Assembly: GCA_021740625.1 (NCBI GenBank)
Contig: JAIOZK010000002.1
Location: 62,001-126,000, forward strand
Length of the DNA: 64,000 nt
Direction: 5' to 3'
Source: Bacteroidales bacterium
GTDB taxonomy: Bacteria; Bacteroidota; Bacteroidia; Bacteroidales; JAIOZK01
Below are positions 36,974 to 45,726 of this stretch, one piece after another. Position 1 is the stretch's first letter. Each line of letters opens with the position of its first letter. A program made the translations under genes and the position numbers. A model generated the notes under the pieces. It saw only the letters and a program-made list of their open reading frames with translations, was not told where the DNA came from and did not search any database.

Positions 36974-38335
36974 TTATTTATTTGTTTTTGAAACCTTTTC
37001 TATATAATCTTCATATGATATGCTTTTTTCATTGAGCTTTAAGTTTTCTTTCAGCACATCATTCAATTTCTGATCGTACAACTGATCGTTTATTTTCTGT
37101 ATTTCTTCCTTGTTCTGCATCAGTGATTCTACGATCGAATCCATGCGTTTATTGTATTCCTCATCATCTGCCTGACCCGGCATCTGGGTTTGCAGGTATT
37201 TACGGATATAATCTTTGATCTCCTCTTCTTCAACTTTTACGTTAAAATCCTGAATAAGTTTGTTTTGTATCAATTGCCATTTGAGGGATTTCTCATAAGA
37301 ATCGAATTGTTCTTCAATCTGCTCCGGGGTGATTTTTCCCTGGTTGTGATCGATCAGCCATCTTTTCAGGAATTCCCTGGGAAGTTCCAGCTTGGCTTTT
37401 TCCATCAGCTTGTCCATTGCCAGGCTCATGAAATAACGATCGCTTTCGCTCACATATGATTTCTCCATCTCCTGGGCCAGGCGCTTTTTAAACTCCTCCC
37501 TGGTTTTGATCTCATCAGCGGGAAATACCTTCTTGTATAATTCTTCATTGAGTTCGGCAGGCTTTACCCTGGTGATTTCTTCGATCGTAAACCTGAAATC
37601 ACCATCTCCCTTTTGAACCTCTTCCTTTTTGATTCCAAGCATGGAGGAAACTTCAGTCTCATTTTCCATGGCTTTCAGAGGATTGAATGCCACGGATCCT
37701 CCTTTTTTCAAACCGATGAATTTTTTCCTGTCGCTTTTCTTTTTCACGTAGCTGACATAGATGGAAGTTTCGTTCGATATTCCATCTTCTAATGGATTCC
37801 CGTCCTGGTCGAGTTGTTCAATTTTGCCTTTGACCACATCATCTTCCTCCACTTCTTCAGGATGAATATGATCGCCAAATCTTTTTCTGATATCTTCAAG
37901 TTGTTTTTCTAATGACTTATCGTCGGCTTTGATCTTGAAATAATCTACCTTGGTCTTTTCCAGATTTTCAAGATTTACTGCCGGCGCCAGCCCGATATCA
38001 AAATAGAAATCAAAGTCTTTTTCGTGTTCGAAATCAATGGTAGGTGTTTTCTCAGTATTGGCCAGGGGATGGCCCAGCAATTCTATTTTGTTTTCTTTGA
38101 TGTATTGATCGATCTTTTCCGATAGCAGCTTGTTCACCTCATCTGCAATCACTGATTTTCCATACATTTTCTTTACAATTCCCATGGGGACCTTGCCTGG
38201 TCTGAAACCTGGCATATTGGCTTTTTTCTGATAGTCTTTCAGAACCTTGCTAACGGCTTCCCGATAGTCTTCCTGTTTTACTTCTACCTTGAGGGTTGAT
38301 GTCAAATCTCCAGTATCTTCTCTCGTAATGTTCAT
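36974..38335 (-). CDS. tig: Trigger factor
   Basis: 453 residues. Ribosome-binding N-terminal domain with the GFRPGKVP signature at 43-50, followed by the peptidyl-prolyl isomerase FKBP-like domain (about 155-245; VKGKIEQLDQDGNPLE) and the helical C-terminal chaperone arms rich in Glu/Lys. It binds nascent chains at the ribosome exit. First gene of tig-clpP-clpX, with a -7 promoter element on the minus strand at 38372-38365. The PPIase domain is rather diverged, as is common in this phylum. Confidence 0.95.
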   Translation of the reverse strand: MNITREDTGDLTSTLKVEVKQEDYREAVSKVLKDYQKKANMPGFRPGKVPMGIVKKMYGKSVIADEVNKLLSEKIDQYIKENKIELLGHPLANTEKTPTIDFEHEKDFDFYFDIGLAPAVNLENLEKTKVDYFKIKADDKSLEKQLEDIRKRFGDHIHPEEVEEDDVVKGKIEQLDQDGNPLEDGISNETSIYVSYVKKKSDRKKFIGLKKGGSVAFNPLKAMENETEVSSMLGIKKEEVQKGDGDFRFTIEEITRVKPAELNEELYKKVFPADEIKTREEFKKRLAQEMEKSYVSESDRYFMSLAMDKLMEKAKLELPREFLKRWLIDHNQGKITPEQIEEQFDSYEKSLKWQLIQNKLIQDFNVKVEEEEIKDYIRKYLQTQMPGQADDEEYNKRMDSIVESLMQNKEEIQKINDQLYDQKLNDVLKENLKLNEKSISYEDYIEKVSKTNK

Positions 38336-38364
38336 TGAAAATTTACTTTTTTAAATTGGGGTGC

Positions 38365-38372
38365 AAATATAC
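38365..38372 (-). promoter_or_regulatory. -7 element of the tig-clpP-clpX operon
   Basis: Minus-strand TATATTTG followed by GCAC, 29 bp upstream of the tig ATG. Same -7 octamer as in front of hmgA and phhA. Confidence 0.55.
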
Positions 38373-38435
38373 GCATTATAATTCAGCCGATTGGCGTCCC
38401 GTTAACAAAAATAATGCCTGTTGGGTAGGCGTACA

Positions 38436-41201
38436 TCAATATCTGTTCAGTACCATGGAGACAACCGAAATCAATTTTTTGGAGCTTACCGGTTTGAACA
38501 GGTAGTCGGAAAAAAGTTCCTGAATGCTTTCATCCTTGTTGCGAAGATGAACATATGCTGTCAGTGCCAGAATTTCAATATTACTATCTTTCTTTTTTAT
38601 TTCCCTGGCTGCATCAATTCCATTCATTTCTGGCATTTGCAGGTCCATGATGATAAGATCAACGTGGTTGTTTTCGAAAATTTCCAGGCATTCGATACCA
38701 TTTTGTGCATGATGTAATTTGCATCCGGTCTTCTGCAGCACTGCCGAAATAAAGCGGTAATTATCCTGGTTGTCTTCTGCGATTAACAGGGTTTTGTCGC
38801 TAAGATCAGGATAATTTACTTTTTCATGATAAAAGGAGAAATTACTGTTTCCTGTATCTGTTTCAGGCCTGGCATAATAAGGGATGGTAAACCTGAATTC
38901 GGTTCCGGATCCTGTTTTTGATTCTACTACCAGGTCACCACCCAGCAAGTGTGCAAGTTGTTTGGAAATTGTCAACCCCAGACCTGTGCCACCGTGTTTT
39001 CTTGTATGATGATCTTCAAGTTGCCTGAAGCGGTCGAAAATCTTACTCATGTGTTCGTTTGAAATTCCAATGCCTGTATCTTTTACATAAAACTCATACT
39101 CATCGTTTAGGACATTCATTCCCAGCTCTACTTTCCCCTGCTCTGTAAACTTAAAAGCATTCGAAAGCAAATTATTCAGGACTTGTTCCACCCGGTAGGG
39201 ATCCGTGTAGGCTTTTACCATTGCATTTGACTCGGGCAGGTGCAACTGGAAATCGATATACTCCTTTTCGGTTTTCTTCTGCAACTCTTTATTCAAAACA
39301 TATACCTCTTCCAGCAATTTATTCAGGTTTACAGATCTTTTCTGGATCTTCAACTGGTTGGTTTCAATAAGGGATATATCGAGAATATCATTCAGGATTT
39401 GTATGAGCTGCCTGCTATTTTCAGAAATAATGTTTATATAATAATCCCTTTCCGACTTAGTTGTATCTTCGCTTGTCAGCAGCTCGGCGAAACCAAGTAT
39501 ACCATTCATGGGTGTGCGGATCTCATGCGACATGTTTGCCAAAAAGGAAGTTTTCAGTCTGTCGGATTCCTCAGCTTTTTCTTTTGCCTGTATCAACTCA
39601 AGGCGGTTTTCTTCGAGCTTATATTTCTGTTCCTGCAAAAGTTTATTGGCTGCCGTCTTGTGGCGGTATTGCCTGATCAGCAAAATCGTAATGATGATGA
39701 TAAGCAGCAAACCCGAAAAACTGATGATAGCAGCAATGGTGAAGAGTCTTGTCCTTCTTTTCTGCTGTTCCAGTGCCAATTCTTTCATATCATTCTCCTT
39801 GTTCAGGAGTTTGATTTCACTTTCTCTTTGCTCCAGTTCAAAATCATATTGCAGTGCAGAAAGTTTTTGCCGCATCTGCTCACTGAAAATGGAATCATTC
39901 AAATGCTGGTATTTTTTCAGGTAATGGAAAGCTTTTTCATAGTTGCCGATTTGATTGTACAAGTCGGAGATTTTCTTGTAATTTTCTTTCTGGGATTCCG
40001 GTATTTTCAGTTCCTGCAGGATTGCAATACTTCTGTTAAAATAATCAATGGCCTTTTGGTATTTACGTGTTGCAGTAAAAAGGATGCCATATTGGCTGTA
40101 GGTACTGCCAATACCTGCCTTGTTGTCGATCTTGGTATAGATCTCCAGTGCCCGGTCCAGATAGGATTTCGCACTGTCATATTTTTTCCGTTCTATGAGA
40201 AATTCACCTATGTTGCCCGATGTGATTGCTTCCCCGAGTGGATTATTGTTTTGATGCTGAATCCTCAGCGCTTTTTTATAGAGTCGCAATGCAGTATCGT
40301 AATTCTTTTTTACGTCGTATATGATCGCCATGTTGTTCAGGGATGAGGCCTTGCCGTCGGGATTGTTTTGTTTGAGTTCAAGATCATAACCCTTTTGATA
40401 ATATTCAAGGGCTTTATCGTACTGCTTCCAGTCGTGATAAACAATCCCAATGTTGTTATACACATTTGCAAGCCCCGGAAGATTGTCCAGTTTTATTTCA
40501 ATTTTCAGCGCCTTGAGGTAATAATCAAGTGCTTTCTCATAATTCCCGTAAACAGAATGAACATTGCCGAGGTTGTTGTATTCATTGGAAATGCTCATGC
40601 TGTCGTTTAAAAGAAGGAACAGGTTCAGAGCTCTTTTATATTCTCTGATGGCCAGATTATACTGGTTTAGGTTTTCCCTGCACATGCCCAGTAAATCAAA
40701 GTTGTTCGCAATACTGAGGCTATCTTTTCTGAGCGTATCAATCGCCAGGCATTTTTGGAGCCACTCGATTGCCTCCCTAAACTCTGCCAGTTCTAGTCTG
40801 GCATGTGCAATATAATTGCAAAGAGTTGATATATAGCTGCTGTCTGCCTGCTCCTTTGCCTGTCTTAAAGCCAATTGATAATAGTGGGTAGCACTGTCGT
40901 ATTCTGTATTGTAGTAATGATATTCTCCTTTGCAGGTATAAGCCTCGGTCAAGAGCTTTTGCTCGTTGAGTTTTCGGGCAAGCCCGATTGCAAGCTGACT
41001 GTATTTATTTAGTACTGGCAAGGAATCATCAATCCCGGCATAACAGATTTTAAGGTAATGTTGCAGGAGATTTGAATCATTTTTGATCAGGGGAATGCTG
41101 TCGATTTTTCTCTCCAGCTTAGTGTTTAATGCCTGAGAAAAAGTACTGGAGGATATGACCAACATTAAAAGCGCTATTATTTGTAAGTATCCCTTCATCA
41201 A
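38436..41201 (-). CDS. TPR-containing hybrid sensor histidine kinase / response regulator
   Basis: 921 residues. Signal peptide, then about eight TPR repeats (about 80-430; units such as YEKALDYYLKALKIEIKL and YDTALRLYKKALRIQ) in the periplasm, a coiled-coil, one membrane segment near 485-505, a HisKA domain with His559 in NMSHEIRTPMNG, HATPase (LSNAFKFTEQGKVEL, VKDTGIGIS, GGTGLGLTISKQL) and a C-terminal receiver with Asp853 in LIIMDLQMPEMNG. It would autophosphorylate and pass phosphate internally; no HPt or output regulator is adjacent, so phosphorelay partners are elsewhere. Many such kinases occur in Bacteroidota; the signal is unknown. Confidence 0.93.
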   Translation of the reverse strand: MMKGYLQIIALLMLVISSSTFSQALNTKLERKIDSIPLIKNDSNLLQHYLKICYAGIDDSLPVLNKYSQLAIGLARKLNEQKLLTEAYTCKGEYHYYNTEYDSATHYYQLALRQAKEQADSSYISTLCNYIAHARLELAEFREAIEWLQKCLAIDTLRKDSLSIANNFDLLGMCRENLNQYNLAIREYKRALNLFLLLNDSMSISNEYNNLGNVHSVYGNYEKALDYYLKALKIEIKLDNLPGLANVYNNIGIVYHDWKQYDKALEYYQKGYDLELKQNNPDGKASSLNNMAIIYDVKKNYDTALRLYKKALRIQHQNNNPLGEAITSGNIGEFLIERKKYDSAKSYLDRALEIYTKIDNKAGIGSTYSQYGILFTATRKYQKAIDYFNRSIAILQELKIPESQKENYKKISDLYNQIGNYEKAFHYLKKYQHLNDSIFSEQMRQKLSALQYDFELEQRESEIKLLNKENDMKELALEQQKRRTRLFTIAAIISFSGLLLIIIITILLIRQYRHKTAANKLLQEQKYKLEENRLELIQAKEKAEESDRLKTSFLANMSHEIRTPMNGILGFAELLTSEDTTKSERDYYINIISENSRQLIQILNDILDISLIETNQLKIQKRSVNLNKLLEEVYVLNKELQKKTEKEYIDFQLHLPESNAMVKAYTDPYRVEQVLNNLLSNAFKFTEQGKVELGMNVLNDEYEFYVKDTGIGISNEHMSKIFDRFRQLEDHHTRKHGGTGLGLTISKQLAHLLGGDLVVESKTGSGTEFRFTIPYYARPETDTGNSNFSFYHEKVNYPDLSDKTLLIAEDNQDNYRFISAVLQKTGCKLHHAQNGIECLEIFENNHVDLIIMDLQMPEMNGIDAAREIKKKDSNIEILALTAYVHLRNKDESIQELFSDYLFKPVSSKKLISVVSMVLNRY

Positions 41202-41296
41202 GATAGCCTATGAAAACGCAAATATTCTTAAAAGGTTACGAATTTGCGTCATGTTTCATTATAGTTAAAAAGTGTTCCCAGTGATTGATGAAACAG

Positions 41297-41378
41297 TGCG
41301 GATGAAGGGAGTCGAACCCCCACGCCCGAAGGCACTAGATCCTAAGTCTAGCGCGTCTACCAGTTCCGCCACATCCGC
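41297..41378 (-). tRNA. tRNA-Leu (UAG)
   Basis: Minus-strand cloverleaf: acceptor GCGGATG pairs with CATCCGC, anticodon stem GCTAGA/TCTAGT around loop CTTAGGA (anticodon TAG, reads CUA-family Leu codons), a long variable arm (GTGCCTTCGGGCGT) as expected for leucine, and T arm GGGGGTTCGACTCCCTT. Discriminator A at 41297. The CCA is not encoded. Confidence 0.95.
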
Positions 41379-41392
41379 ATTAAAATCAGATG

Positions 41393-41400
41393 CAAAAGTA
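41393..41400 (-). promoter_or_regulatory. -7 element of tRNA-Leu
   Basis: Minus-strand TACTTTTG followed by CA, 14 bp upstream of the tRNA 5' end. The same octamer precedes tRNA-Ser at 45572-45579. Confidence 0.6.
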
Positions 41401-41694
41401 CAATATTTTTCAGTATGTTCGCTATTTCATGGCCATCGCCGGCATGATCCGGGGCAATATTATTGAAAGAAATATTATTGCTCTGAACACGTTCTATAAA
41501 AGTCTTCAGCGGAAGAAACGCAGGTGCAAACTTTGCTTTGGCCTGTTGTGCAATGAAAAGCGAGGCATTACACTGAATATTGCATGTTGTTTTGTTTCCG
41601 ATAAGTTCAGCAATTTGAGAATTAACAGTGTTTTGTCGGGAAAGGCTAGTTGATTAAGAAGGCATTGATGCAGGCAGAATAAGGAAATAGAATT
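41401..41694. other. Intergenic region without a recognised gene
   Basis: About 300 bases between tRNA-Leu and the DUF5723 gene. The only structure noticed is a direct repeat of AATATTATTG (41456-41465 and 41471-41480). Open frames here are short, lack family likeness and are not supported. Confidence 0.5.
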
Positions 41695-43179
41695 TTGACC
41701 AAAAGAAAACAAGTAGTGTTTAGGATATTATATTTTTTATTGATCATATTTTTTGTTGTTGTTTCTAAATTGAATACCGCCCAGGAAATGTGGGGCGTGA
41801 CAGGCAGCAATTTTGCCGGTTCCAACAGTACACTGATCAATCCTTCTCTTATGAGTGCTTCAAAAGTTTATCTGGATATTAATCTGGTAACAGCCGATTT
41901 TTTTGCCCAGAATAATTTTGCTTACATCCCTGCCGATGATTTCAAACCTACCCGCTTCCTTAGGGAAGGATACAAGTTCCCAACCTACGGACCCGATGAA
42001 CAGGCTTTTATGCGATACGACAACCGGGATTTGAAAAGAATATTCTCAAGCATACGGGTGAAAGGACCTTCAGCGATGCTTGTATACAACGACCATGCTT
42101 TTGCAATACACACTGCGGCAAGAAGTGTTGTTTCAGGCAACAGGATTCCCTATGAGATTGCAAATTTTGCTTATGAAGGATTGAATTTCAGGCCACAATG
42201 GAATATCAATTACAGGGATTATGATTTCAACTTCGGAGCCATGGCCTGGGGTGAGATCGGGGCTTCCTGGTCATACACATATTATAAGTATGCTTTCAGC
42301 CGCTGGAGTGCAGGGATCACGCTGAAGTATCTCATGGGCTACAGCGGTGCCTATTTGAATACCGAAAATATCGATTATATTGTCCTGAACGATTCCACCA
42401 TCGATATCCGCAACATGAACGTAGAAGCGGGTTTCTCATTGCCTGTGGATTATAACAACAATGATTTTCCTGCCGGCAACACTTTCAAAGGCAGTGGCCT
42501 TGGGGCCGACCTTGGCATCACCTATACCCGGACACGTAAAGGGCATTCCAACCAGAAATACAGGAACCTGTGCGAACAGCCTTTCGAGGAATATATTTAC
42601 AGGGTGGGCATTTCGATCCTCGATTTGGGTGCCATTACTTTCAAGGATAACGCACAAAAGCATGCATTCAAGGATGTGGGATACTACTGGGAAAGGATAG
42701 ATACCCTGGATTATACAAACATACAGAACCTGGTCAACGAATTCAGCAATAATTTTTATGGTAATCCGGTGGCATCTCTGGTGGATAACAGCTTCTCGAT
42801 GATGTTGCCCACGGCAGTCAGCCTGCAAGCGGATTATCATTATTACAAGGAATGGTATTTGGGTGGATATTTTGTGTATCCCATCATGTTTGAAAATTCA
42901 CATTTGCGCCGTCCGGCGCAGCTTGCTTTGGTGCCCAGGTACGAAAGCAATGAACTGGAAATAGCAATGCCTGTTTCATTATACGATTTGCAAAAACCCA
43001 GGGTCGGCCTTTCCGCACGGATTTATTTCCTGACCATCGGGACCGATAAGCTGGGCAGTTTTTTTGGTATGAGTGATTTTACCGGTGCAGATTTCTATTT
43101 TTCCATTAAATTGAATTTCAGAAAAGGATATTGCCGTGACAAGCGGAGTGAGTATTGTACAAACGGTGAGTACCAGTAA
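41695..43179 (+). CDS. DUF5723 family outer-membrane protein
   Basis: 494 residues with a TTG start at 41695 (no ATG occurs before the signal peptide RILYFLLIIFFVVVSKLNTAQ). The mature N-terminus MWGVTGSNFAGSNSTLINPSLM and the alternating aromatic beta strands (NFGAMAWGEIGASWSYTYYKYAFSRWSAGITLKYLMGYSGAYL) are characteristic of DUF5723/PorP-like beta-barrels; the C-terminus ends in a run of short strands (RVGLSARIYFLTIGTDKLGSFFGMSDFTGADFYFSIKLNF). Likely an outer-membrane channel or structural barrel; function not known. Convergent with the permease gene. Confidence 0.82.
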   Translation: MTKRKQVVFRILYFLLIIFFVVVSKLNTAQEMWGVTGSNFAGSNSTLINPSLMSASKVYLDINLVTADFFAQNNFAYIPADDFKPTRFLREGYKFPTYGPDEQAFMRYDNRDLKRIFSSIRVKGPSAMLVYNDHAFAIHTAARSVVSGNRIPYEIANFAYEGLNFRPQWNINYRDYDFNFGAMAWGEIGASWSYTYYKYAFSRWSAGITLKYLMGYSGAYLNTENIDYIVLNDSTIDIRNMNVEAGFSLPVDYNNNDFPAGNTFKGSGLGADLGITYTRTRKGHSNQKYRNLCEQPFEEYIYRVGISILDLGAITFKDNAQKHAFKDVGYYWERIDTLDYTNIQNLVNEFSNNFYGNPVASLVDNSFSMMLPTAVSLQADYHYYKEWYLGGYFVYPIMFENSHLRRPAQLALVPRYESNELEIAMPVSLYDLQKPRVGLSARIYFLTIGTDKLGSFFGMSDFTGADFYFSIKLNFRKGYCRDKRSEYCTNGEYQ

Positions 43180-44430
43180 TCAATAGGATTTTACATCCAG
43201 GGCTTCGCGCAGGGCATTGCCGATTAGCATAAATGCCAGTACCATCAAAACGATTGCCAGACCGGGTAAAACGGCCAGGTAAGCCGAATCCAACACGAGA
43301 TAGCCATAGTGTTCTTTGATCATGGTTCCCCAGGAAGGCATGGGGGGTTGCACCCCGAGTCCCAGGAAGCTGAGTCCGGCTTCGATGAGGATGGCAGCAG
43401 CAAAGTTGGCTGCAGAAATAACTATAACCGGTGCCATGACATTGGGGAGAATATGCCGTACGATGATTCGATAGTTGCTGAATCCGAGTGCGCGTCCGGC
43501 TTCCACAAATTCTTTTTCCCGGATACTGATGATCTGGCCGCGCACCACGCGGGCCACTTCCACCCACATGGTAAGGCCCACGGCAATGAATACCTGCCAG
43601 AAGCCTTTGCCAAGGGCAAAAGTAATGGCAATGACCAGCAGCAGGGTGGGGATGGACCAAACTACATTGATGAACCAGACGATGAGATCGTCGATGCGTC
43701 CGCGGAAAAACCCGGCGATAGATCCCAGTGTGATACCCACTATAAGGGAGATCAATACAGAAATAAAACCTACTGACAGACTCACCCGGGTTCCGATCAG
43801 CAAACGGCTCAGCAAGTCTCGCCCGAACCTGTCGGTGCCCAGCAGGAAGTTCTTTGTCCTGATATTATCCTGTTTTACTTTTTTTCGCAATTCACCAATG
43901 CCGGCTGTTTTCTCCTGCCCATTGAGCAGGGTATAATGTATGGTGTTGTTCTTTTCATAAGGCTTGTGATCCGGATTCAGGGAAAATAGAACATCCGCAA
44001 TATTGTAGGTGTATGCGTTACGTTTATGATTGGATGTCTCGCCATATTCCTGCAGCACGATCCCGTCCTTCTGAAAAGTATAGCTGCTGAAGGGTTTCTG
44101 AATGTGCCGGCTTTTTTCACCTGAGGTCATTTTTTTTAAAAGACTGGTATTTTCTTCAGGAACATTCTTTCGAATGTAAAGCACGTCAACTTTCGATCCG
44201 GGTGGCAGAGTGATCAGTTCCAGGTTCTGGTTGTTGGCATAGGGTGTGGAATCAGGTGTAATGAGGTAACCGGCAATGGAAACCAGGAGGGAAGCTCCTA
44301 CAAAAAGCAGGGCGCCCATGGCAACCTTGTTCTTCCTGAATTTATACCAGGCCAACCGGGAAAGGGAAGCCGAGGGCTGGTATTGTTTCTTCTTTCCTGA
44401 AAACAAATATTTTAGCAGATCCCTGATCAT
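43180..44430 (-). CDS. ABC transporter permease, OppC/DppC type
   Basis: 416 residues from ATG 44430. It has an N-terminal OppC-like segment with the first membrane helix (KVAMGALLFVGASLLVSIAGYL), an unusually large extracytoplasmic insertion (about 75-185), then the conserved LGTDRFGRDLLSRLLIGTRVSLSVGFISVLISLIVG and the EAA loop VEAGRALGFSNYRIIVRHILPNVMAPVIV, ending in helices. This is the second permease of peptide/nickel importers. The usual partner permease (OppB) and ATPases are not beside it. The stop sits just 1 bp after the convergent DUF5723 gene. Confidence 0.9.
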   Translation of the reverse strand: MIRDLLKYLFSGKKKQYQPSASLSRLAWYKFRKNKVAMGALLFVGASLLVSIAGYLITPDSTPYANNQNLELITLPPGSKVDVLYIRKNVPEENTSLLKKMTSGEKSRHIQKPFSSYTFQKDGIVLQEYGETSNHKRNAYTYNIADVLFSLNPDHKPYEKNNTIHYTLLNGQEKTAGIGELRKKVKQDNIRTKNFLLGTDRFGRDLLSRLLIGTRVSLSVGFISVLISLIVGITLGSIAGFFRGRIDDLIVWFINVVWSIPTLLLVIAITFALGKGFWQVFIAVGLTMWVEVARVVRGQIISIREKEFVEAGRALGFSNYRIIVRHILPNVMAPVIVISAANFAAAILIEAGLSFLGLGVQPPMPSWGTMIKEHYGYLVLDSAYLAVLPGLAIVLMVLAFMLIGNALREALDVKSY

Positions 44431-44515
44431 TTTGCTATGCAAAAGTAATAGAAATCGCAAATGCAAATTGGAAAAGGATTTGCTGATTAATTTTCTGTCA
44501 GAATAAAAAATTTTG

Positions 44516-44523
44516 TAATTTTG
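44516..44523 (+). promoter_or_regulatory. -7 element of tRNA-His
   Basis: TAATTTTG followed by CAC, 14 bp upstream of the tRNA. The -33 part is only T-rich. Confidence 0.5.
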
Positions 44524-44537
44524 CACTCCTTTAAATG

Positions 44538-44611
44538 GTGCATGTAGCTCAGTTGGTCAGAGCACTGGATTGTGGTTCCAGGGGTCGTGGGTTCAAGTCC
44601 CATCTTGCACC
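44538..44611 (+). tRNA. tRNA-His (GUG)
   Basis: Cloverleaf with acceptor GTGCATG/CTTGCAC (one T-T mismatch), D arm AGCTCAGTTGGTCAGAGC, anticodon stem CTGGA/TCCAG with loop TTGTGGT (anticodon GTG), T arm GTGGGTTCAAGTCCCAT. The extra G at 44537 and C at 44611 fit the G-1:C73 pair of tRNA-His. CCA is only partly encoded. Confidence 0.95.
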
Positions 44612-44616
44612 CAAAA

Positions 44617-44643
44617 GCCGTTCCATCCGGGAACGGCTTTTTT
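44617..44643 (+). terminator. Intrinsic terminator of tRNA-His
   Basis: GCCGTTCC - ATCCG - GGAACGGC perfect 8-bp stem followed by six T, starting 6 bp after the tRNA. Confidence 0.9.
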
Positions 44644-44836
44644 ACTTCCATATTTAAAATTCGATATTCGATATTGGTAATTCCATTGATGACCGAAATA
44701 AGTCTCAAATAACAAATATCGATTTCGAATTATCAGCAAACAAACATCAATATTCATATATGATCTTATCTGCCTTATATGGTTTAAAGGTTTACGCAAA
44801 CGGATCAATGTTTAGGATTTTAGACCTGCCTGTTTT

Positions 44837-45187
44837 TTACTGGCTATTACAACCATAAGGACAATCCGCATCAACTCTTTCAGGCTTTTCTGGATGTTTA
44901 TCGTTGTCGAGCTGACGTTGGAAGTTATGATAATTGGAACATTCCCTGATGAATGCTTTTATTGGTGAGCCGGCATATTTGAATTTAAAATAGGTATATT
45001 GCAGGCCGATGTATTTCTTCAGGCATAGTTGCAGGTCTTTATCGGAACGACCTACATACTTGGGTACGAATTTACTGTCCTTTAAAGTGCCCAGTGCAAA
45101 ATTACCGACCTTCTTTGGTTTTACGTATTTTTCTATATTATCGTAAGTCAACCGTATGGTTTTCTTTGAAAGATTTAATGCTGGCAT
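44837..45187 (-). CDS. Small GIY-YIG-like domain protein
   Basis: 116 residues from ATG 45187; the frame opens at 45232 but the first 15 residues add no likeness. The stretch VGNFALGTL ... VPKYVGRSDKDLQLCLKKYI ... YFKFKYAGSPIKAFIRECSNYHNF has the spacing of a GIY-YIG nuclease core (the strand-loop-strand, then RSD..L..RL, then a Glu-containing helix IRECSNYHNF), and the C-terminal HPEKPERVDADCPYGC resembles the Cys-ending tails seen in some such small proteins. Activity uncertain; GIY residues are altered. No neighbours hint at a role. Confidence 0.5.
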   Translation of the reverse strand: MPALNLSKKTIRLTYDNIEKYVKPKKVGNFALGTLKDSKFVPKYVGRSDKDLQLCLKKYIGLQYTYFKFKYAGSPIKAFIRECSNYHNFQRQLDNDKHPEKPERVDADCPYGCNSQ

Positions 45188-45446
45188 GAATTCAAAATTA
45201 ACCCCCTTGGACAACAAATATATGAATTCCATGTATGTATGTCAATGAGTTTTGAAGAAATGTCGGTTAATTTATTTTTAGTTCATAGAGTAAGGATAAA
45301 AATAAGTTCATGTCTTAAAGGGTGATCTTTGTCGGCTCTGATCACAAAGCCGGTTTCCTGATAAAGAAACATTCTGAAACGAATAGGGGTTTCATTAATT
45401 TTATTGTAATTCTTGTAAGTCTCATTTGGTTTGCAAGAACAAGAAA

Positions 45447-45478
45447 AAAGGAAAATCCCATCCATGGGATTTTCCTTT
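45447..45478 (-). terminator. Strong palindrome terminating tRNA-Ser
   Basis: Perfect 15-bp inverted repeat (AAAGGAAAATCCCAT with ATGGGATTTTCCTTT) directly after the tRNA 3' end on the minus strand, followed by a T run on that strand. Confidence 0.85.
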
Positions 45479-45480
45479 GG

Positions 45481-45567
45481 CGGAGAAAGAGGGATTCGAA
45501 CCCCCGGACCCCGCGAAGGGTCAACGGTTTTCAAGACCGCCGCATTCGACCGCTCTGCCATTTCTCC
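45481..45567 (-). tRNA. tRNA-Ser (UGA)
   Basis: Minus-strand cloverleaf: acceptor GGAGAAA/TTTCTCC, anticodon stem GGCGGT/ACCGTT with loop CTTGAAA (anticodon TGA), a long variable arm (TGACCCTTCGCGGGGTCC) as expected for serine, T arm GGGGGTTCGAATCCCTC, discriminator G. A CCA follows at 45480-45478, shared with the terminator stem. Confidence 0.95.
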
Positions 45568-45571
45568 ACTG

Positions 45572-45579
45572 CAAAAGTA
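45572..45579 (-). promoter_or_regulatory. -7 element of tRNA-Ser
   Basis: Minus-strand TACTTTTG followed by CA, with a TTG 19 bp upstream: a near-ideal Bacteroidota promoter. Identical octamer to that of tRNA-Leu. Confidence 0.7.
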
Positions 45580-45726
45580 CAAAAATTTTGTTTTTTGTCA
45601 ATTTCAAACTGTATTTTTCAGCCCAAACCAATAACTGACTACCCTTTACCGTTAACTGATTCAGACTTGACTAAGACATGGCGAACGCATAAATTTGAAG
45701 CCTGTAAACTGCAAATCGAATCAAAA

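Noticed and set aside
39240-40346. 368-codon open frame opposite the TPR hybrid kinase
   Set aside because: It mirrors the codon pattern of the kinase gene on the other strand, is rich in Phe/Gln/Leu and has no family likeness.
41390-41653. 87-codon frame between tRNA-Leu and the DUF5723 gene
   Set aside because: Cys/Arg-rich odd composition, no start context and no recognisable motif.
45322-45726. Long N-terminal extension of the GWxTD gene
   Set aside because: The frame runs through tRNA-Ser on the other strand and its terminator; a signal peptide begins at ATG 45727.
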